Source of the DNA: Luscinia megarhynchos
Lineage: Eukaryota; Chordata; Aves; Passeriformes; Turdidae
Length of the DNA: 64,000 bases
Assembly (NCBI GenBank): GCA_034336665.1
Contig: CM067592.1
Span: 32,237,942 to 32,301,941 of the forward strand
Reading direction: 5' to 3'
The notes under the pieces are model-generated. The model worked only from the letters and a program-made list of their open reading frames with translations, ran no database searches and had not been told where the DNA came from. Shown one piece after another: positions 13,162 to 24,979 of the stretch. The position numbers and the translations under genes are program-made. The number at the start of each line of letters is the position of its first letter. The stretch's first letter is position 1.

Positions 13162-15880
13162 TTAACTTAGGAACATTTTTATTTCTGGCCTTAGTTAATC
13201 ACTCATAAGTTCTTTTAATGAAAATTTCATACATATTCCCAGAGCTCTGATATCTATTTAGACAGATAATCTAACAGTACAGAAAAAATCTCTGCAGAGG
13301 CCTTGGGGAAAAATAGGAAATCCATTTAATTTCATCAGAACTTTTAATTGCATAAAATTATCTGAGACACTGCCAAATACGTTAAGGTTAGTATATATTT
13401 TGTGCATACCACGGAAATGTTAATAATCACAAAGGTCTCCATACTTCCACTTTACTCGTACTTTCATTTGAAATACAGCATTTCAACAAAGGAAATACTT
13501 TTATGCTGTACACTGGTAATGGCTGTCCAACTTAAAAAAAAAAAGAAACAATCCACAATATAACTTCCTTTCACACCTGAGATTTTCCCGGTGGTTTCCT
13601 CCACAAGTTGTGACCTAGCTCCAAATTGCTCAGTTTATAAATTAACTTTAAGCAGGGTATTGCCTATGGCAACCTGTGAGCTGATGATTCATAAAGTCAA
13701 AAATGCTTTAAAGTAGTAAATGCTGTTTTTTGAAATTGGTTACCTCGTACCTGGATTTAAGATCCAGCCTATTTCTTATCCAGCAGTTCACATATTCATT
13801 TCAAAATAGGCAAAGGCATAAATATTTGTGTACCACTCTAAACTGAATTATTGAGCAGATATGAAAGAAAATTCTGTCCTTTCTTCTGTTATCTGGGCTC
13901 CCCAGCAGGACCCTTCTCACTGTGGGTGCTAGTGATCTCTAATGCACTAGAAGGAAAATCTGATTTGTAGGCATTGTCATTTCAGTTTTCAGACCATGCA
14001 AGTGATTATTTTTACCATCTTGTCTACACAGTGGCATTCATGGAAGTTAAAGCATACCAGTCTGTGTGTATCAAAGGTGGTTCAGCTCCTGTAGGGATAT
14101 TCTTATTCAGAAAGAAAAAAAAAGAAAAAAATACTTAAATCTTACACAATACTATGGATGCAGTTTGTGTATCTGTACTTCCAAGTTTTGTATGGAGTAG
14201 TTGCAGTCAAGATACAAGCTTATCTTTGCATCAGTTTTCTAACCATTATTTGTTGTGGTGTTTCTAATGTATTAAAATGTCACTTGCAGTCTTCATACTA
14301 CTAGCTTTTCAAGGAAGTGTACCATTTTTGTGACTGTTACTTCTTTAGGCTTCATTAATTCCCTTAGAGGGATCATAATATAATGTGTAAGCATAGGAGG
14401 TTTGATCTGGTTCTGACCTGGAAGAAGTAGGTAAATTTAAAAAAAAAAAATTGATGATGGTTTTCATCAAGCTTGAATCTATAATGATTTAAATTAAGTA
14501 TATTGTCAATATGACAGATAATCAAGGAAACAGCTATTCTGCAGCTAGTAAAATAATGATGTTAGAAATGGGAATTTAGTTGCTAGAAGAAAATACTCGT
14601 TATTAAGCCTGCATTTTCATAGACAAATGAAGAGAAAGTGTTAAACCGAGAAGTATATCTCACCCTTACAGAGATGTGTGATTCTGCACACTCAGATTTG
14701 CACAAATAAGAAATACTAGTCTGAATGTTTAAATGGGCAAGTTACACATACAGCTTTTATGAGTCTTGATGGTAAGTGCCCAATTTGCTTTCATCATTTT
14801 CTAGGACCTAATTCTATGATTTAACTAAAACTCAGAAATGTGGGAAAATGTAAAGCTGAAAAAACACTTTATTTAAAGTTTCCTGTGTTTATATATACAC
14901 TCTCTGTTTGGCTAAGAGCCTTAGCACAAACTCATTAGAAGTTATAGACAAATATTTGTTCATCACTCTGCATGCCAGAATGCTAAAAGGCCTTTCATTT
15001 TCTAGTATTTACAAAGGTAATTATAACACTATAAGGTCTTTCTTAATTTCTTAGATTTCAATTATTTATGTGCAAAATTCATAACTTGGATGCAGAATTT
15101 AAAGTTCAAACAAAAAGCTTACGTTAATTCTGTGTTTAACAAATAATCCATTAATTAATTTTAAATGGGCTTAATTATAAACCACTGTTCTCCTCAGAAT
15201 AACAGAGGTTTTGCAAACTGAGAAATCTAGTTTATCTATTTAAGTCCTAAAACTTTGAACCAAACAATTTGCATGGAGGAACAAAGCCAATTTCAGAGCA
15301 GGTAATTGCATTTATGCAATGACTCTCAATTCTTTTGTTGCAATCATTCCAGCCTTCTTTATCAGATCTTTTACAATGTCTGAACACAGGCATTGACAGT
15401 GTGGAATGGGATTATTGTCAAACATAACTAAAACCACATGGCTTCCCCAGCTGCATAGCAGGTAAAATTTCAAAGCCATATTACTATTGATCCATGCTGC
15501 TCTTTACTTTTATCTATCTGTCTGCTTCCTATCTGTCTTTTTATGTGTTTCAGGCATTTTTCTTTGTGAAACCCTAAGAAGTGAAATTTCTGATTGGACT
15601 CTGACAAAGAAATGCTCACAATGCCCTAAAATAACAACCTCCAACAATACTCTTTTCTTCCTCTGGACTGCAAAAGCCATTGACTACTAACCTGTTCACT
15701 ATCTCTCACCTGACTTCAGTGTGCACCCCCAGGCAGATTTGCTCAGCCTCTTTCATTGCTGAAGGTACTTTATGGCCCTCTAGAGATTCTAAGACAGAAA
15801 TTTAGAGTAATTAGTTGCAGAGATGGGTTGAGCAGTCGATTCGTGCTCACGTTGAACTGCCTGTCTTTCTTTCTTGCCAG

Positions 15881-16007
15881 ATTGTTGGCTGTGACCACCA
15901 GCTGGGAAGTGCTGTCAAGGAAGATAACTGTGGGGTCTGCAATGGAGATGGGTCCACCTGCCGCCTGGTTCGAGGCCAGTATAAGTCCCAGCTCTCTGCG
16001 AGTAAAC
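15881..16007 (+). CDS. ADAMTSL1: ADAMTSL1 exon: end of cysteine-rich module, start of spacer
   Basis: The exon begins after TTTCTTGCCAG and ends before GTAAGC. It starts in phase 0 and encodes 42 residues plus one base, beginning [10 protein letters not shown]. The run [11 protein letters not shown] (window residues 17-27) is the diagnostic end of the ADAMTS-type cysteine-rich module, with cysteines at 4, 17, 20 and 27. [11 protein letters not shown] then leads into the spacer. In the human protein, as I recall it, this exon begins at about residue 159, after CISGLCQ, so about 158 residues including the signal peptide and TSP1 repeat 1 must be encoded upstream of this window. No matching exon is found in 1-15880. 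Confidence 0.95.
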
Positions 16008-19000
16008 GTAAGCTGTTCCTTCTGGTCAAGTGCCACCTTCCCCTTCTAGTCACGTTTTCGTTTTCATTTCCAGCAAGCTAGTTTCACCCCACTCTTTCTC
16101 AGCTTCCTGAATAATCATGGTCAGCCTAGTTGTCCCCACAGGTGCCTCTTGGGTTAAAGCAGCCTTGCTCAGACTGTTGGTCAGGTTGTGGGAGTGGACA
16201 GAGGCTTGTGGAAAGGTGTCATCAGCATATTCCCCATCTCAGCTAGCTAGTTGCTCGTGGAGAGCAGGAGAGCAAGAGGAGGTGTCTGTTCATCACAGCT
16301 GTGGCTGTATTAGCTGGCTATGCATGGGACTTAGTGCACTGCTCTGAGCAGAATGGTCTGTGCTCTCTTGAGCAGAGGGGAGCCTTGAGGGGCTGTGCTG
16401 CCAGCCTGGCAGAGTGCTCTCTCCAAGGCCCGTTCAGCATCACATGTGTCTGCATGCTCAGCATGGTCACCTGGTTCTACAGGCAACTGAAGAACCCAAG
16501 TTGTCATAAAGTGCCTACACAAGCATGAGAGATCTCTACAGAAAAACATGGCCTTTTCTGCATGCTGACCCAGCCTTAACCCAGAGTGGTAAATTGGCAT
16601 TAGTGCATCCCAGTGAGGGGGTTAGTTTATCCTGAACCCCAGACAGGCTTTTTCAGTTTACAGCACCACAGATGGAGCTTTAAAACTTTTAGGGTGAGAG
16701 ATAGGGTGTGTCTGGTCAGTTTTGAAGGAAGGATCAAAAGATAGGGGTATTTTCATGCCTGTGTAGACACACCTGTGGAATCACCCGTGCTAGCCCGAAA
16801 ACCTGCCCCCAGCCTTAGAGTCTGATCAAACCAGCTCTACTATTCTGGAGCAACTTTGCAACTGCTGAATGGCACGTAACTTTAAAGATTCAAACAGCAG
16901 TGTAGTATCTGTTGAAGACTGTGTGTATACTTGTGGGTTCTATAACAGAGAGAGCTGCGGGGAGGGAAGGGAAGGGAAGGGAAGGGAAGGGAAGGGAAGG
17001 GAAGGGAAGGAAGGGAAGGGAAGGGAAGGGAAGGGAAGGGAAGGGAAGGGAAGGGAAGGGAAGGGAAGGGAAGGGAAGGGGAAGGGAAGGGAAGGGAAGG
17101 GAAGGGAAGGGAAGGGAAGGGAAGGGAAGGGAAGGGAAGGGAAGGGAAGGGAAGGGAAGGGAAGGGAAGGGAAGGGAAGGGAAGGGAAGGGAAGGGAAGG
17201 GAAGGGAAGGGCAACTATTTTTGTGTGAAGGAAAGAAAGGAATAATCCTCATAGAGTTCCATTGCTGATGCAGAATTGTACATTAGAGGACAAAGGAAAT
17301 AATTGACAAAGATTTAGGAATGGAATTTCACCTCATTGTTAAGTTTTCTACAATAGGCAGGAACAGACTTGGAAGTCTCTAGGCCACTTGAGACGTAATA
17401 GTGTTTGTGAACTTTTTTGGCAAATGTCTTTTCCTGTAGGAGCAATTAATTGTTTTTTAGTTGCTTTGTGGTAAAAAGGTGCTCATCTCTTCTCTACTGA
17501 GGATAAAGGCACTAATATATTTTGCACAGTACTAAAATGTTAGTAAAACACAGTACCTACTCCCAGTGGTTTCTTATTAAATGTAAAGAATGTTATATAG
17601 GTAGTAGAGCAGATGGCAGAGAGCACAATCTTAGACTGAGACAAATGTGAAAAAAATGTTGGAGAATGGATTTTTCAGACACATTTGTCTGTATATAATT
17701 GTTATGCAGAGCTAAGAAAATCGCAGATTTTGTGTGCAGTCTGTATAAACCCTGTGGCATTATTCCCTTCCCTGCTGTGAACTTACATGTTTTTATGCAA
17801 CACTGTGAACTTTGAATCAATGAAAAGTAAGTATTTTTTTAATTGGTTTTTTTTAAATCTTAAAGACATGGTTATGAATTTGCTTCACGTGTGTTAATTA
17901 ATACGAATTCTTTTTGAAGTTGGCTTCAAAATTATTTATGTAAATGTTGTGAAAATTTGAGATTTTAAATGTTGAAATTCTTTCCAAAATCTATTGTGTT
18001 CATTTTCTGTATTTATCTTTCCTAGCACTGTTGGCACTTCATCTGTCTCAGCATCTTACTTATTTGTCACTATAAGTATAAATACAAAAGCAAATCTGGG
18101 ATCAGGGCCTGATTAATTTTATTTAGCCAGTCATGTAAATGGCTGGGTTCACTAGTTGATAGCTACATTTCAAGTTATCTTTATAAAATAATCCTGTTTT
18201 TCTAGAATTATGTCTACTTTATCTGTGGTCAGAACAAGGGATTAAAAACCAGACTGCCACGCAGCATTAGAAAAATCAGAGGGGAAATGTACATCAGTGA
18301 CTAGGTGTCAGCAGAGGTGTTCTTTTGCCTTGCACAGGGTTTTTGTTTCTCTAAGAACAGTATTCCATCTGGAAGACTGTTCCAGGGGTTGCACAGTTGA
18401 CCTTTACTCCAGAGTGTCCTAATTGTTTCTGAAGCTGTTTATATCTCAAAACCATTCCAGATACAGTCTTGAGCTCATCATACTGAAGTAATTGTCTCTT
18501 GGTGCTCACATCCAGTTCCATGCAAAGGCATAAGAGAACAAAATTCATAAAGCTTTTAAACACTTAGCATTTCCTATAGAAACAGCTTCTTCACTATTTG
18601 TAGGGATAGTGTCCATGTCCCAATTGGCCTCAGAGACCGAAACATAGTAGGGCAGGATTTAGTGTGATGTTGAATTCTCACCTACATTTTTATGAAAAAC
18701 AAACCACCTGTGTCTGTACTTTTGTAAGACAGATAATAAAAAGGCTACAAAAACCTTTATTGATTCCAGAAATATTATTTTTTCTTAGGTGGCTTGGGTG
18801 ATTCTTCAGAATTCTGCGGAAAATCTGTTTTTATTTAATATTTTCTTTAGGGAACTGTGCACATCCTTCCTATAAGCTGCATTTAAGCAAGCTTCTTTGT
18901 ATTTACCAAGAAGCTATAGAGTTAGTCCCATAAGTTGTGAGTGCATTCTGCTGATCACCTAGTACAAAGCTGGTATTTCTCTGAAAGAGGATTGACATCC

Positions 19001-21828
19001 ACTAGCAAAGCAGATTAGTTTTAAAAGAGACTTGTAGAAGTTATAATGCTGTCTAGATATTCACCTAATTACTCTTGCTATAGCTGTCAAAAATAGACGT
19101 GGTTCCAGATTTCCACTGAATATCAGTAGTAATCGGGAGACAGAACTCCATTTTCCATGAGAACAAACCATTTGGACAAAATACAAATTACAAATCCAAA
19201 ACTAGAAGAAACTTCTCTCTCATGGGAATCTGATGTATGCACGTGACATTTAACTTCTGCCAGAAACCTTGCACTTTCTTCTCAGCCCTAAGCCACTGCC
19301 CTTTCAGTTACCTGGGACCTTTCTTTGCTTCCCTATGCATGGTCTCCAGAGAAAACCAACCATCTGTTAAAGCATTTGTGTCTTTTCCACACAGCTGCTC
19401 AACAATCTGTCTCTCTGCTTATTGTTGGAGAGAGATGTGACTAAATGTTAGCCTGCTTACTTCCACATCTCTTCACAGGAAATGTCTCCTCCTTATCACT
19501 GTTAACCTCAGGAAATTGTTCTTCAGTCCCCACTGCTTCTGCCTTGTGAAAGCAGGAAGCACTGTGATAAGAATAAACCCCTCTGAGCTTTGCATTTCAT
19601 ATAAAGCGTGCTAGGATTTCAAATGGAAAACAACGACAAGATCAGGTGAAATACAGTCCTAGCAATACCCTGGGGCAGAAGATGCATGCTGTGGATATAA
19701 GCTCACATAGTCTTTAAACTGTCTGGATTTTCTGTGACATGTCAGTGAGTTGTTAACTTTGCAGCACAGAGCTTGTAACTGAGAGACAGTCAGATATAAT
19801 AATGGCATGGGACTGTCTTTAAATAAGACTTGTAAAAAGACCATTAGTATTGGGGTTTATTAAACTGAAGTTATTGTTTTTCCAAACTAATTCAAAAAAA
19901 TTTTATATATATACAGCAAAATTATATGTCATACTCATATATTTTGTTCTAGACAATAGATAAAATAATTTAACCTACTGGGTATCTTGAATCTGAATAC
20001 CAATAAAGCAGTATTAGAATATTTAGAAATTGAATTAGAATTAGAATTCTTGAATTAGAATTTTTAGGAATTGAATGTGCATTTTTCCGAATAGAAAATT
20101 AGAATTATGTATTGATATGAAAGATTCTTAGCTTTACTAATCAATGTAGTATCAGAGATGTGTATGAGCAAAATGTGTGTTTTGTTTAAGCCCAGTATTA
20201 CAAAAGACTTAGGCACTAAAATTTTGGATAGTTTGAGAAAATCCATCAAATCAGAACTTGAAAATGGGACATGGTTCAGAAGCGTCTGAAAATTTGTCTT
20301 TATGAAGTCTTTATGTTCACACAACTTTTGTTTTGTGCCCTTACACTGCATACATTTTCACCTCACTTCTGGGATAGAAAAAGGCAACAAAAGTATGAAT
20401 ACTTCATCCCATAAACTCTGAAATATAAGAGTGTCAATAATTCCTATGATGCATTAGAGAATTTAAAATGTAAAAGGGTTCTAGTTAACAGTTTTTGAGA
20501 TATTATGGGTTTGGTTGCTGTATTGGATGAATGAATTTATTGCTTAAAAATTCCTGGTTCTATTAGTGTTTCCTCTCTCTGTCAGCATCTCACCGTTGAT
20601 ATAAAATGACAACATCAACAACTATTTTGCTAATAAATGAGAATCCTAATATAGCTGGGTTCCAACAGTTTGCCCAGTTTGGTCTGGGAAGTGTAAGACC
20701 CCAACTCATATGTTTGAAGGAAAAATAAAATGCTTTTATTGTCTGAGTTAGCCTCACCTGACAAAGCAAAACATTGTTTTGAGAGCAGAGCTGTAGCTCC
20801 TGCTAGAAGGCATTTCATGACATAGTTGTGAGCAGTTCTAATGAATAAATAGTGAAAGAGACTTTGTTCCTCTCACGTCTTCTTGCTCCTCAGAAAAAAG
20901 TCCTTTTAGGCATGCATACTTTTTCTTTCCCAACTTCTAGTTATATGGGAAGAAGGCAGAAAGGACAGGGAAAGGTGAATGAAATGTGCTGGTTAGTCCA
21001 AGTCAGCATTCTCTGGGCATGCCACTTCATAACCCAGGTATTGCATTTTATATCGTTTTTCTGTGTCCTTCTGTCTCCCTTCAGGACATTACTCAGGTTA
21101 CTGCCTCTTTAGAAATGCTGACCTAACTAACTTTCACAGCTGCATGTGACCTACATGTTAATTCACACCTCGGTTTAAATGTGGCTGGCAAAGCTCCCAA
21201 GGCTTCATAGGTGCAAGATCCTGCTTTAATACCTATTTATATGACAGTCTAATGGGTTTCTGCTTTTCCAGGGGCTTTCTGCTAGCAGTGTAGAAAGGGA
21301 AGCAGAATTATAGCCCTTATGGTCATTAAAATAAGAGGTGTGAAAGGGATGACATACCTGAGAGCAGCAGGAGACCATCACATAGCATAGACAAGATCTT
21401 GGAGAAGCTGTGGGGTTTAAGTGGGAAGAAGTCAAGTGCAAAATGGGAAAGCTGTTCTGGTTGAACATCAGAATAAGCATCTGCTTCTCTACTTCACCAC
21501 AAATACTGACTCAAAATAACAAAACACTTGAGAGTTTTAAGTGGAGCTGTGATGGAATAGAAACTTACTAGTTACTCTTGAAAACTATAAATAGTTGTGA
21601 AGGAGTTGGGGATAAATAAAATCAGCAGGTTTAGATTCTTCTAAGCAAAAGATTCTTACTACATTTGACAAGTTCCTTTTCCAGATTTTTAATAATTATT
21701 CTTGGAGTTTTTAATTGGTCCTAAGGCTTTTCTTTTGCCTGCCATGTAAACACCTATTTCAATGCTTATTTGAAAACAGATGGGAATTTCTTTGCTTATT
21801 TACTGCATGCGTTTTTGCATTCCCACAG
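16008..21828 (+). other. ADAMTSL1: ADAMTSL1 intron, 5.8 kb
   Basis: Apart from the GGGAA array at 16964-17211, I see no repeats or family-like coding sequence. The first 900 bases after the exon are noticeably richer in G and C than the rest, with no identifiable element. Confidence 0.8.
16964..17211. repeat. GGGAA pentanucleotide array, 248 bp
   Basis: Nearly perfect GGGAA units on the + strand, with a few GGAA or GGGGAA length variants. The flanks are ordinary intron. Frames of about 110-120 codons cross it on both strands and are repeat translations. Confidence 0.97.
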
Positions 21829-21903
21829 TGAATGATACAGTGGTTGCTATTCCCTATGGAAGCAGGCAAGTTCGCCTCGTGCTGAAAGGACCCGATCATT
21901 TAT
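21829..21903 (+). CDS. ADAMTSL1: ADAMTSL1 exon: spacer domain
   Basis: This is a 75-nt exon between TTCCCACAG and GTAAGT. The first two bases complete a leucine codon begun in the previous exon. It then encodes NDTVVAIPYGSRQVRLVLKG followed by PDHL (window residues 44-67) and ends one base into a tyrosine codon. The sequence is the start of the spacer, a beta-rich, cysteine-poor domain. The NDT triplet forms an N-glycosylation sequon at the exon start; the human protein, as I recall, has SDDT here and no sequon. It is separated from the previous exon by a 5.8-kb intron. Confidence 0.95.
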
Positions 21904-22348
21904 GTAAGTAGAAGAAGTTAGTGTAAACTTGACTGAGAGAGCGTTGGTAACCTGCAGTGCTCTGTTTACACCCTGGTGTCTGGTTTCCCTCTCTCAGATC
22001 ACTGGTTTCAACACACGGATGAGTGCTGCTCTAGAAGTTTTCCTCAGACCCAGTCACCTCAGTGGTACACTCTTCTCAAAGCAGACCTTGGCCAACAGTG
22101 CAGAGCTCTTTGCCCCTCCATAATTTTTCAGTCATTTCTGTTTGCTTATCCATTGGCTGGCTCACTTGGTGTCAAGTGCTTTTATTTAAAATTAATAAAA
22201 TGCATACCACTGAGTGAAATATTGAGAACAGTAAAGTGTAAGCTTCCCTGCAGCTCAGCTCAGCTCAGCCATCAAGCTGCTTGTGACTTTTGCACATCTC
22301 TGTTATGATCTTTCTCTCTCCCCTAGATACACATATGCACTCCCACCA

Positions 22349-22373
22349 TGTGTGTGTGCGTGCACACACACAC
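22349..22373. repeat. Alternating GT/CA palindromic tract
   Basis: About 25 bases alternate purine and pyrimidine without a break. TGTGTGTGTGC and GCACACACACA form a perfect inverted repeat around a 2-base centre. Confidence 0.85.
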
Positions 22374-24504
22374 AAAATCACACTCTAAAGATCTGAAACC
22401 GCGTGCAAAATTGAAACCTTGTTCTTTAGCAGCGATACTGCTCCAAGGAGTTAAGACCACTGGGTTCTGCTAGTCTATAGCAGAATTCATAACCACTTAT
22501 AGTAGCTATAACACTTTCCACCTTCATCTGTGTATCCCAGCAGCTGTACATCACTCTTTTCTGGGAGGAATCTCAGGATTTGAGAATACTCTGCTGGAGC
22601 TGAAGGCAAATCCATTTATTTCATGAATAGAAGCTCCTTGCAACCCTCTCCTCATCTTCCAGTGCAGTAGCTGCTCACAAGCTGCTTCCTTTCTTGTCAG
22701 CAGCAAATGAATATTAGAGATTAAAAAATAAATTTACTGTCAGTATAAAACCCCAAACTGTACTGCTTGACCTCTCAATAGCAAAAATTATTGTAAGATA
22801 AGTTGGGCTACTCTTCTCCTTTTCCAAAAGTCTTTAGGAATTCCTGCGTTGTGGACTATTTATGTCTTCTGTCTTTGTCAGTGTAGATACAAACATAAGT
22901 GTCAGCAAAGATGTGAAACACCAAATTATTTTACTGTCTTCATATTTTCTTTCACCCAAAAATTTCATACAGGTATAAAAATAAGGGATGGCTTACTAGT
23001 CCTGTACTGTAACTCCCTACTTGTGTTGAGAAAGAAGTGGGTTCTTCAGATTTAAAGCTGTGGGGAAAGACCAGCAAATTATAGGTTATAAACCAAGAAA
23101 AAATATGTTATGTTTTTGTTAAAAGTTCAAATGCGGCCGATTCCTCAGTTTTAAGTGGCCCTTTGGGTATTCCTGACCTGCTCCAGTATGGCTGATATTA
23201 CTTTCCCAGTACCTGTCGTGCACTCTTCCTTTCTCTCCTGTCTTTTTCCAATATAAATGTTCTCTTCCAAGGTAGAAAACTTTGTGCTGTTGTTATTGTT
23301 TCAGTGAAATTGAGCTATAAAACAGCTCAGAGAGAAATCGGATTTTAGCTGAAGAGATGGATCTAAAGCTTCACTCAGACCATGTCATATTTCATGACAA
23401 AAATATTTGAATCAGCAAGGTCTGCCTCAGTCACTGGTTGAGATTTAGATTAACTGCACTGTGTAAACATGAATAAGTCCAAATATATCTCTTTCTTGTT
23501 TCAGATGTCTCCATGAATCTTTCTGTTCACCCATCAAAGGATTTTATATATGTATGAGCTACAGTCAGTTGCAGGGGGAGGTAGTATTTTGCCCTGAGAG
23601 CTTTGGCTGTGGGAGAAGTCAACATGAGGCTTATTATATACACAAGTCTTAAAACTATCTTTATTCCTGATGCATGCAGGCTTGTCCAAACACAAATAGA
23701 TGGCCAAGTGCATCACAAAGGAAGAGACTGGTCTCACTGAAATCCAAGGAATTCATCACTAAAGTGCAAATTCTTAGTGTACTGCCTCAGCAACTTCATT
23801 CACTAATTAATTCCCTTAATCCATCATGAAAAGCAGTCTAATTACTGAAATTACATTTTTTATTCCCTAATTAGCAACTTAATATACGCAAATAAAAACA
23901 TTTTTTTGTTTTTGTTGTCTTTGAAAATATATCTTCATCATAGATGAATAGTATCCCATAGCTGCCTCACTGTGTTGGAGGTTTTGTGCCTATATTCATA
24001 AATATATGTGAAAGGTTTGCAGCTTTGCAATCTTTCGTTATGAAATGCCCTGTCATTTTTAAATAACTACCAGAAAACAGTTTGCTGGTGAATGTGCTGT
24101 AAAGCATAATGTGGAGCTGGTAGGGATGCTAGCTGAATGATGAAACAGACCTACTTTCTGACTGTTGATTTCTATTTAAGAAATTATCATTACTTTTAAT
24201 ATGAGAATCAGAAGTAGCTACTACAAAACAGTATCTGAATTAATGCCCACTTTTGGGGAGCTGTGAATACAGACATAGCCAGATGCAGAACTCAGGAAGG
24301 TTCAGCACCCACCTTCCCCTTCTACTCCACTGGGATGGGTCAGACTGCTTCTGGAGAGGAAATGGGATTGCTGTTATACTGATCTTTCTTTCCTGGATAT
24401 CCTGCTTTTAGTTAATTGTCTTCCACATCAACATGTGGTTAGTGACCCACCTTTGAACTGAAAGAGGGTACGGCAGCTTAGCAGTGCTCATGGGCCAAGG
24501 TCTG

Positions 24505-24531
24505 AGTCACGCTCCACATAGGAGCGTGACT
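24505..24531. repeat. Perfect inverted repeat, 11-bp arms, 5-base loop
   Basis: AGTCACGCTCC at 24505-24515 and GGAGCGTGACT at 24521-24531 are exact reverse complements separated by ACATA. The site is 290 bases upstream of the 158-nt spacer exon. Confidence 0.9.
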
Positions 24532-24821
24532 TACTGAGGGTGAGTTAAACAACAGCAAATATGCCTAGAAAGGAATGGATTAGTGTGTCTGGAAGAGAGT
24601 AAAAACATGACCTATGGGTGAGGAGGGGAATGTGAGCTAAAAATCTAAGGGTTGCACAAAGACGAAAAGCAGATGGAAGAGAAAAAATGAAAGTGTGCAA
24701 ATGGGAATAACTATGGGAAAAGAGTTACAATATTACTAATTTGTGCTGGGTTTTTTTTTTTCCTTCTCTCACTTCAAATTGCAATGCTTTGGTTTCCTGA
24801 CAATTTTTTTCTATTTGTCAG

Positions 24822-24979
24822 ATTTGGAAACTAAGACTCTCCAAGGTGTGAAGAGTGAAAACAACCTCAGCACCACTGGCTCCTTCCTTGTAGAAAATTC
24901 TAGCATTGACTTCCAGAAGTTTCCTGACAAGGAGATCTTAAGAATATCTGGGCCTCTCACTGCAGACTTTACTATCAAG
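24822..24979 (+). CDS. ADAMTSL1: ADAMTSL1 exon: spacer domain core
   Basis: This 158-nt exon follows TATTTGTCAG and ends AAG before GTGAGA. It completes Tyr68 and encodes residues 69-120, starting LETKTLQGVK and including SIDFQKFPDKEILR and GPLTADFTIK. It ends exactly on a codon boundary. Two N-glycosylation sequons are visible: NLS at residue 82 and NSS at residue 93. NSS is shared with the human protein as I remember it; NLS appears bird-specific. No cysteines occur, as expected for the spacer. The donor is followed in frame by a short read-through to a TGA, which is not evidence of an alternative end. Confidence 0.95.

Larger units (their letters stand above)
1..15880 (+). other. ADAMTSL1: Upstream ADAMTSL1 intron (3' part), repeat-bearing
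   Basis: No exon-like sequence with family similarity is visible on either strand, and the exon at 15881 starts in phase 0. The stretch therefore reads as the 3' part of a large intron, whose 5' end is outside the window. It holds a 66-bp tandem repeat, two CR1 3' ends, TTTA and TCTGTG microsatellites, a 1.1-kb TTCC/TTCCTGGAA array and a 0.5-kb AAAAG array, each listed separately. The remaining parts (1-426, 1346-3385, 4481-6129, 6286-12632 and 13162-15860) are AT-rich sequence in which I see nothing functional. Confidence 0.8.
21904..24821 (+). other. ADAMTSL1: ADAMTSL1 intron, 2.9 kb
   Basis: Contains a short CAGCT repeat (22251-22269), a GT/CA palindrome (22349-22373) and a perfect 11-bp hairpin (24505-24531). 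No mobile element is recognised. Confidence 0.8.

Noticed and set aside
12630..13208. 192-codon Lys/Arg/Glu frame
   Set aside because: Translation of the AAAAG array; no non-repeat coding part.
1..15880. Search for the preceding ADAMTSL1 exons (TSP1 repeat 1 and first cysteine-rich part)
   Set aside because: No frame on either strand resembles them; they must lie upstream of the window.
16869..17268. Frames of 110-120 codons on both strands
   Set aside because: Translation of the GGGAA array in several frames.
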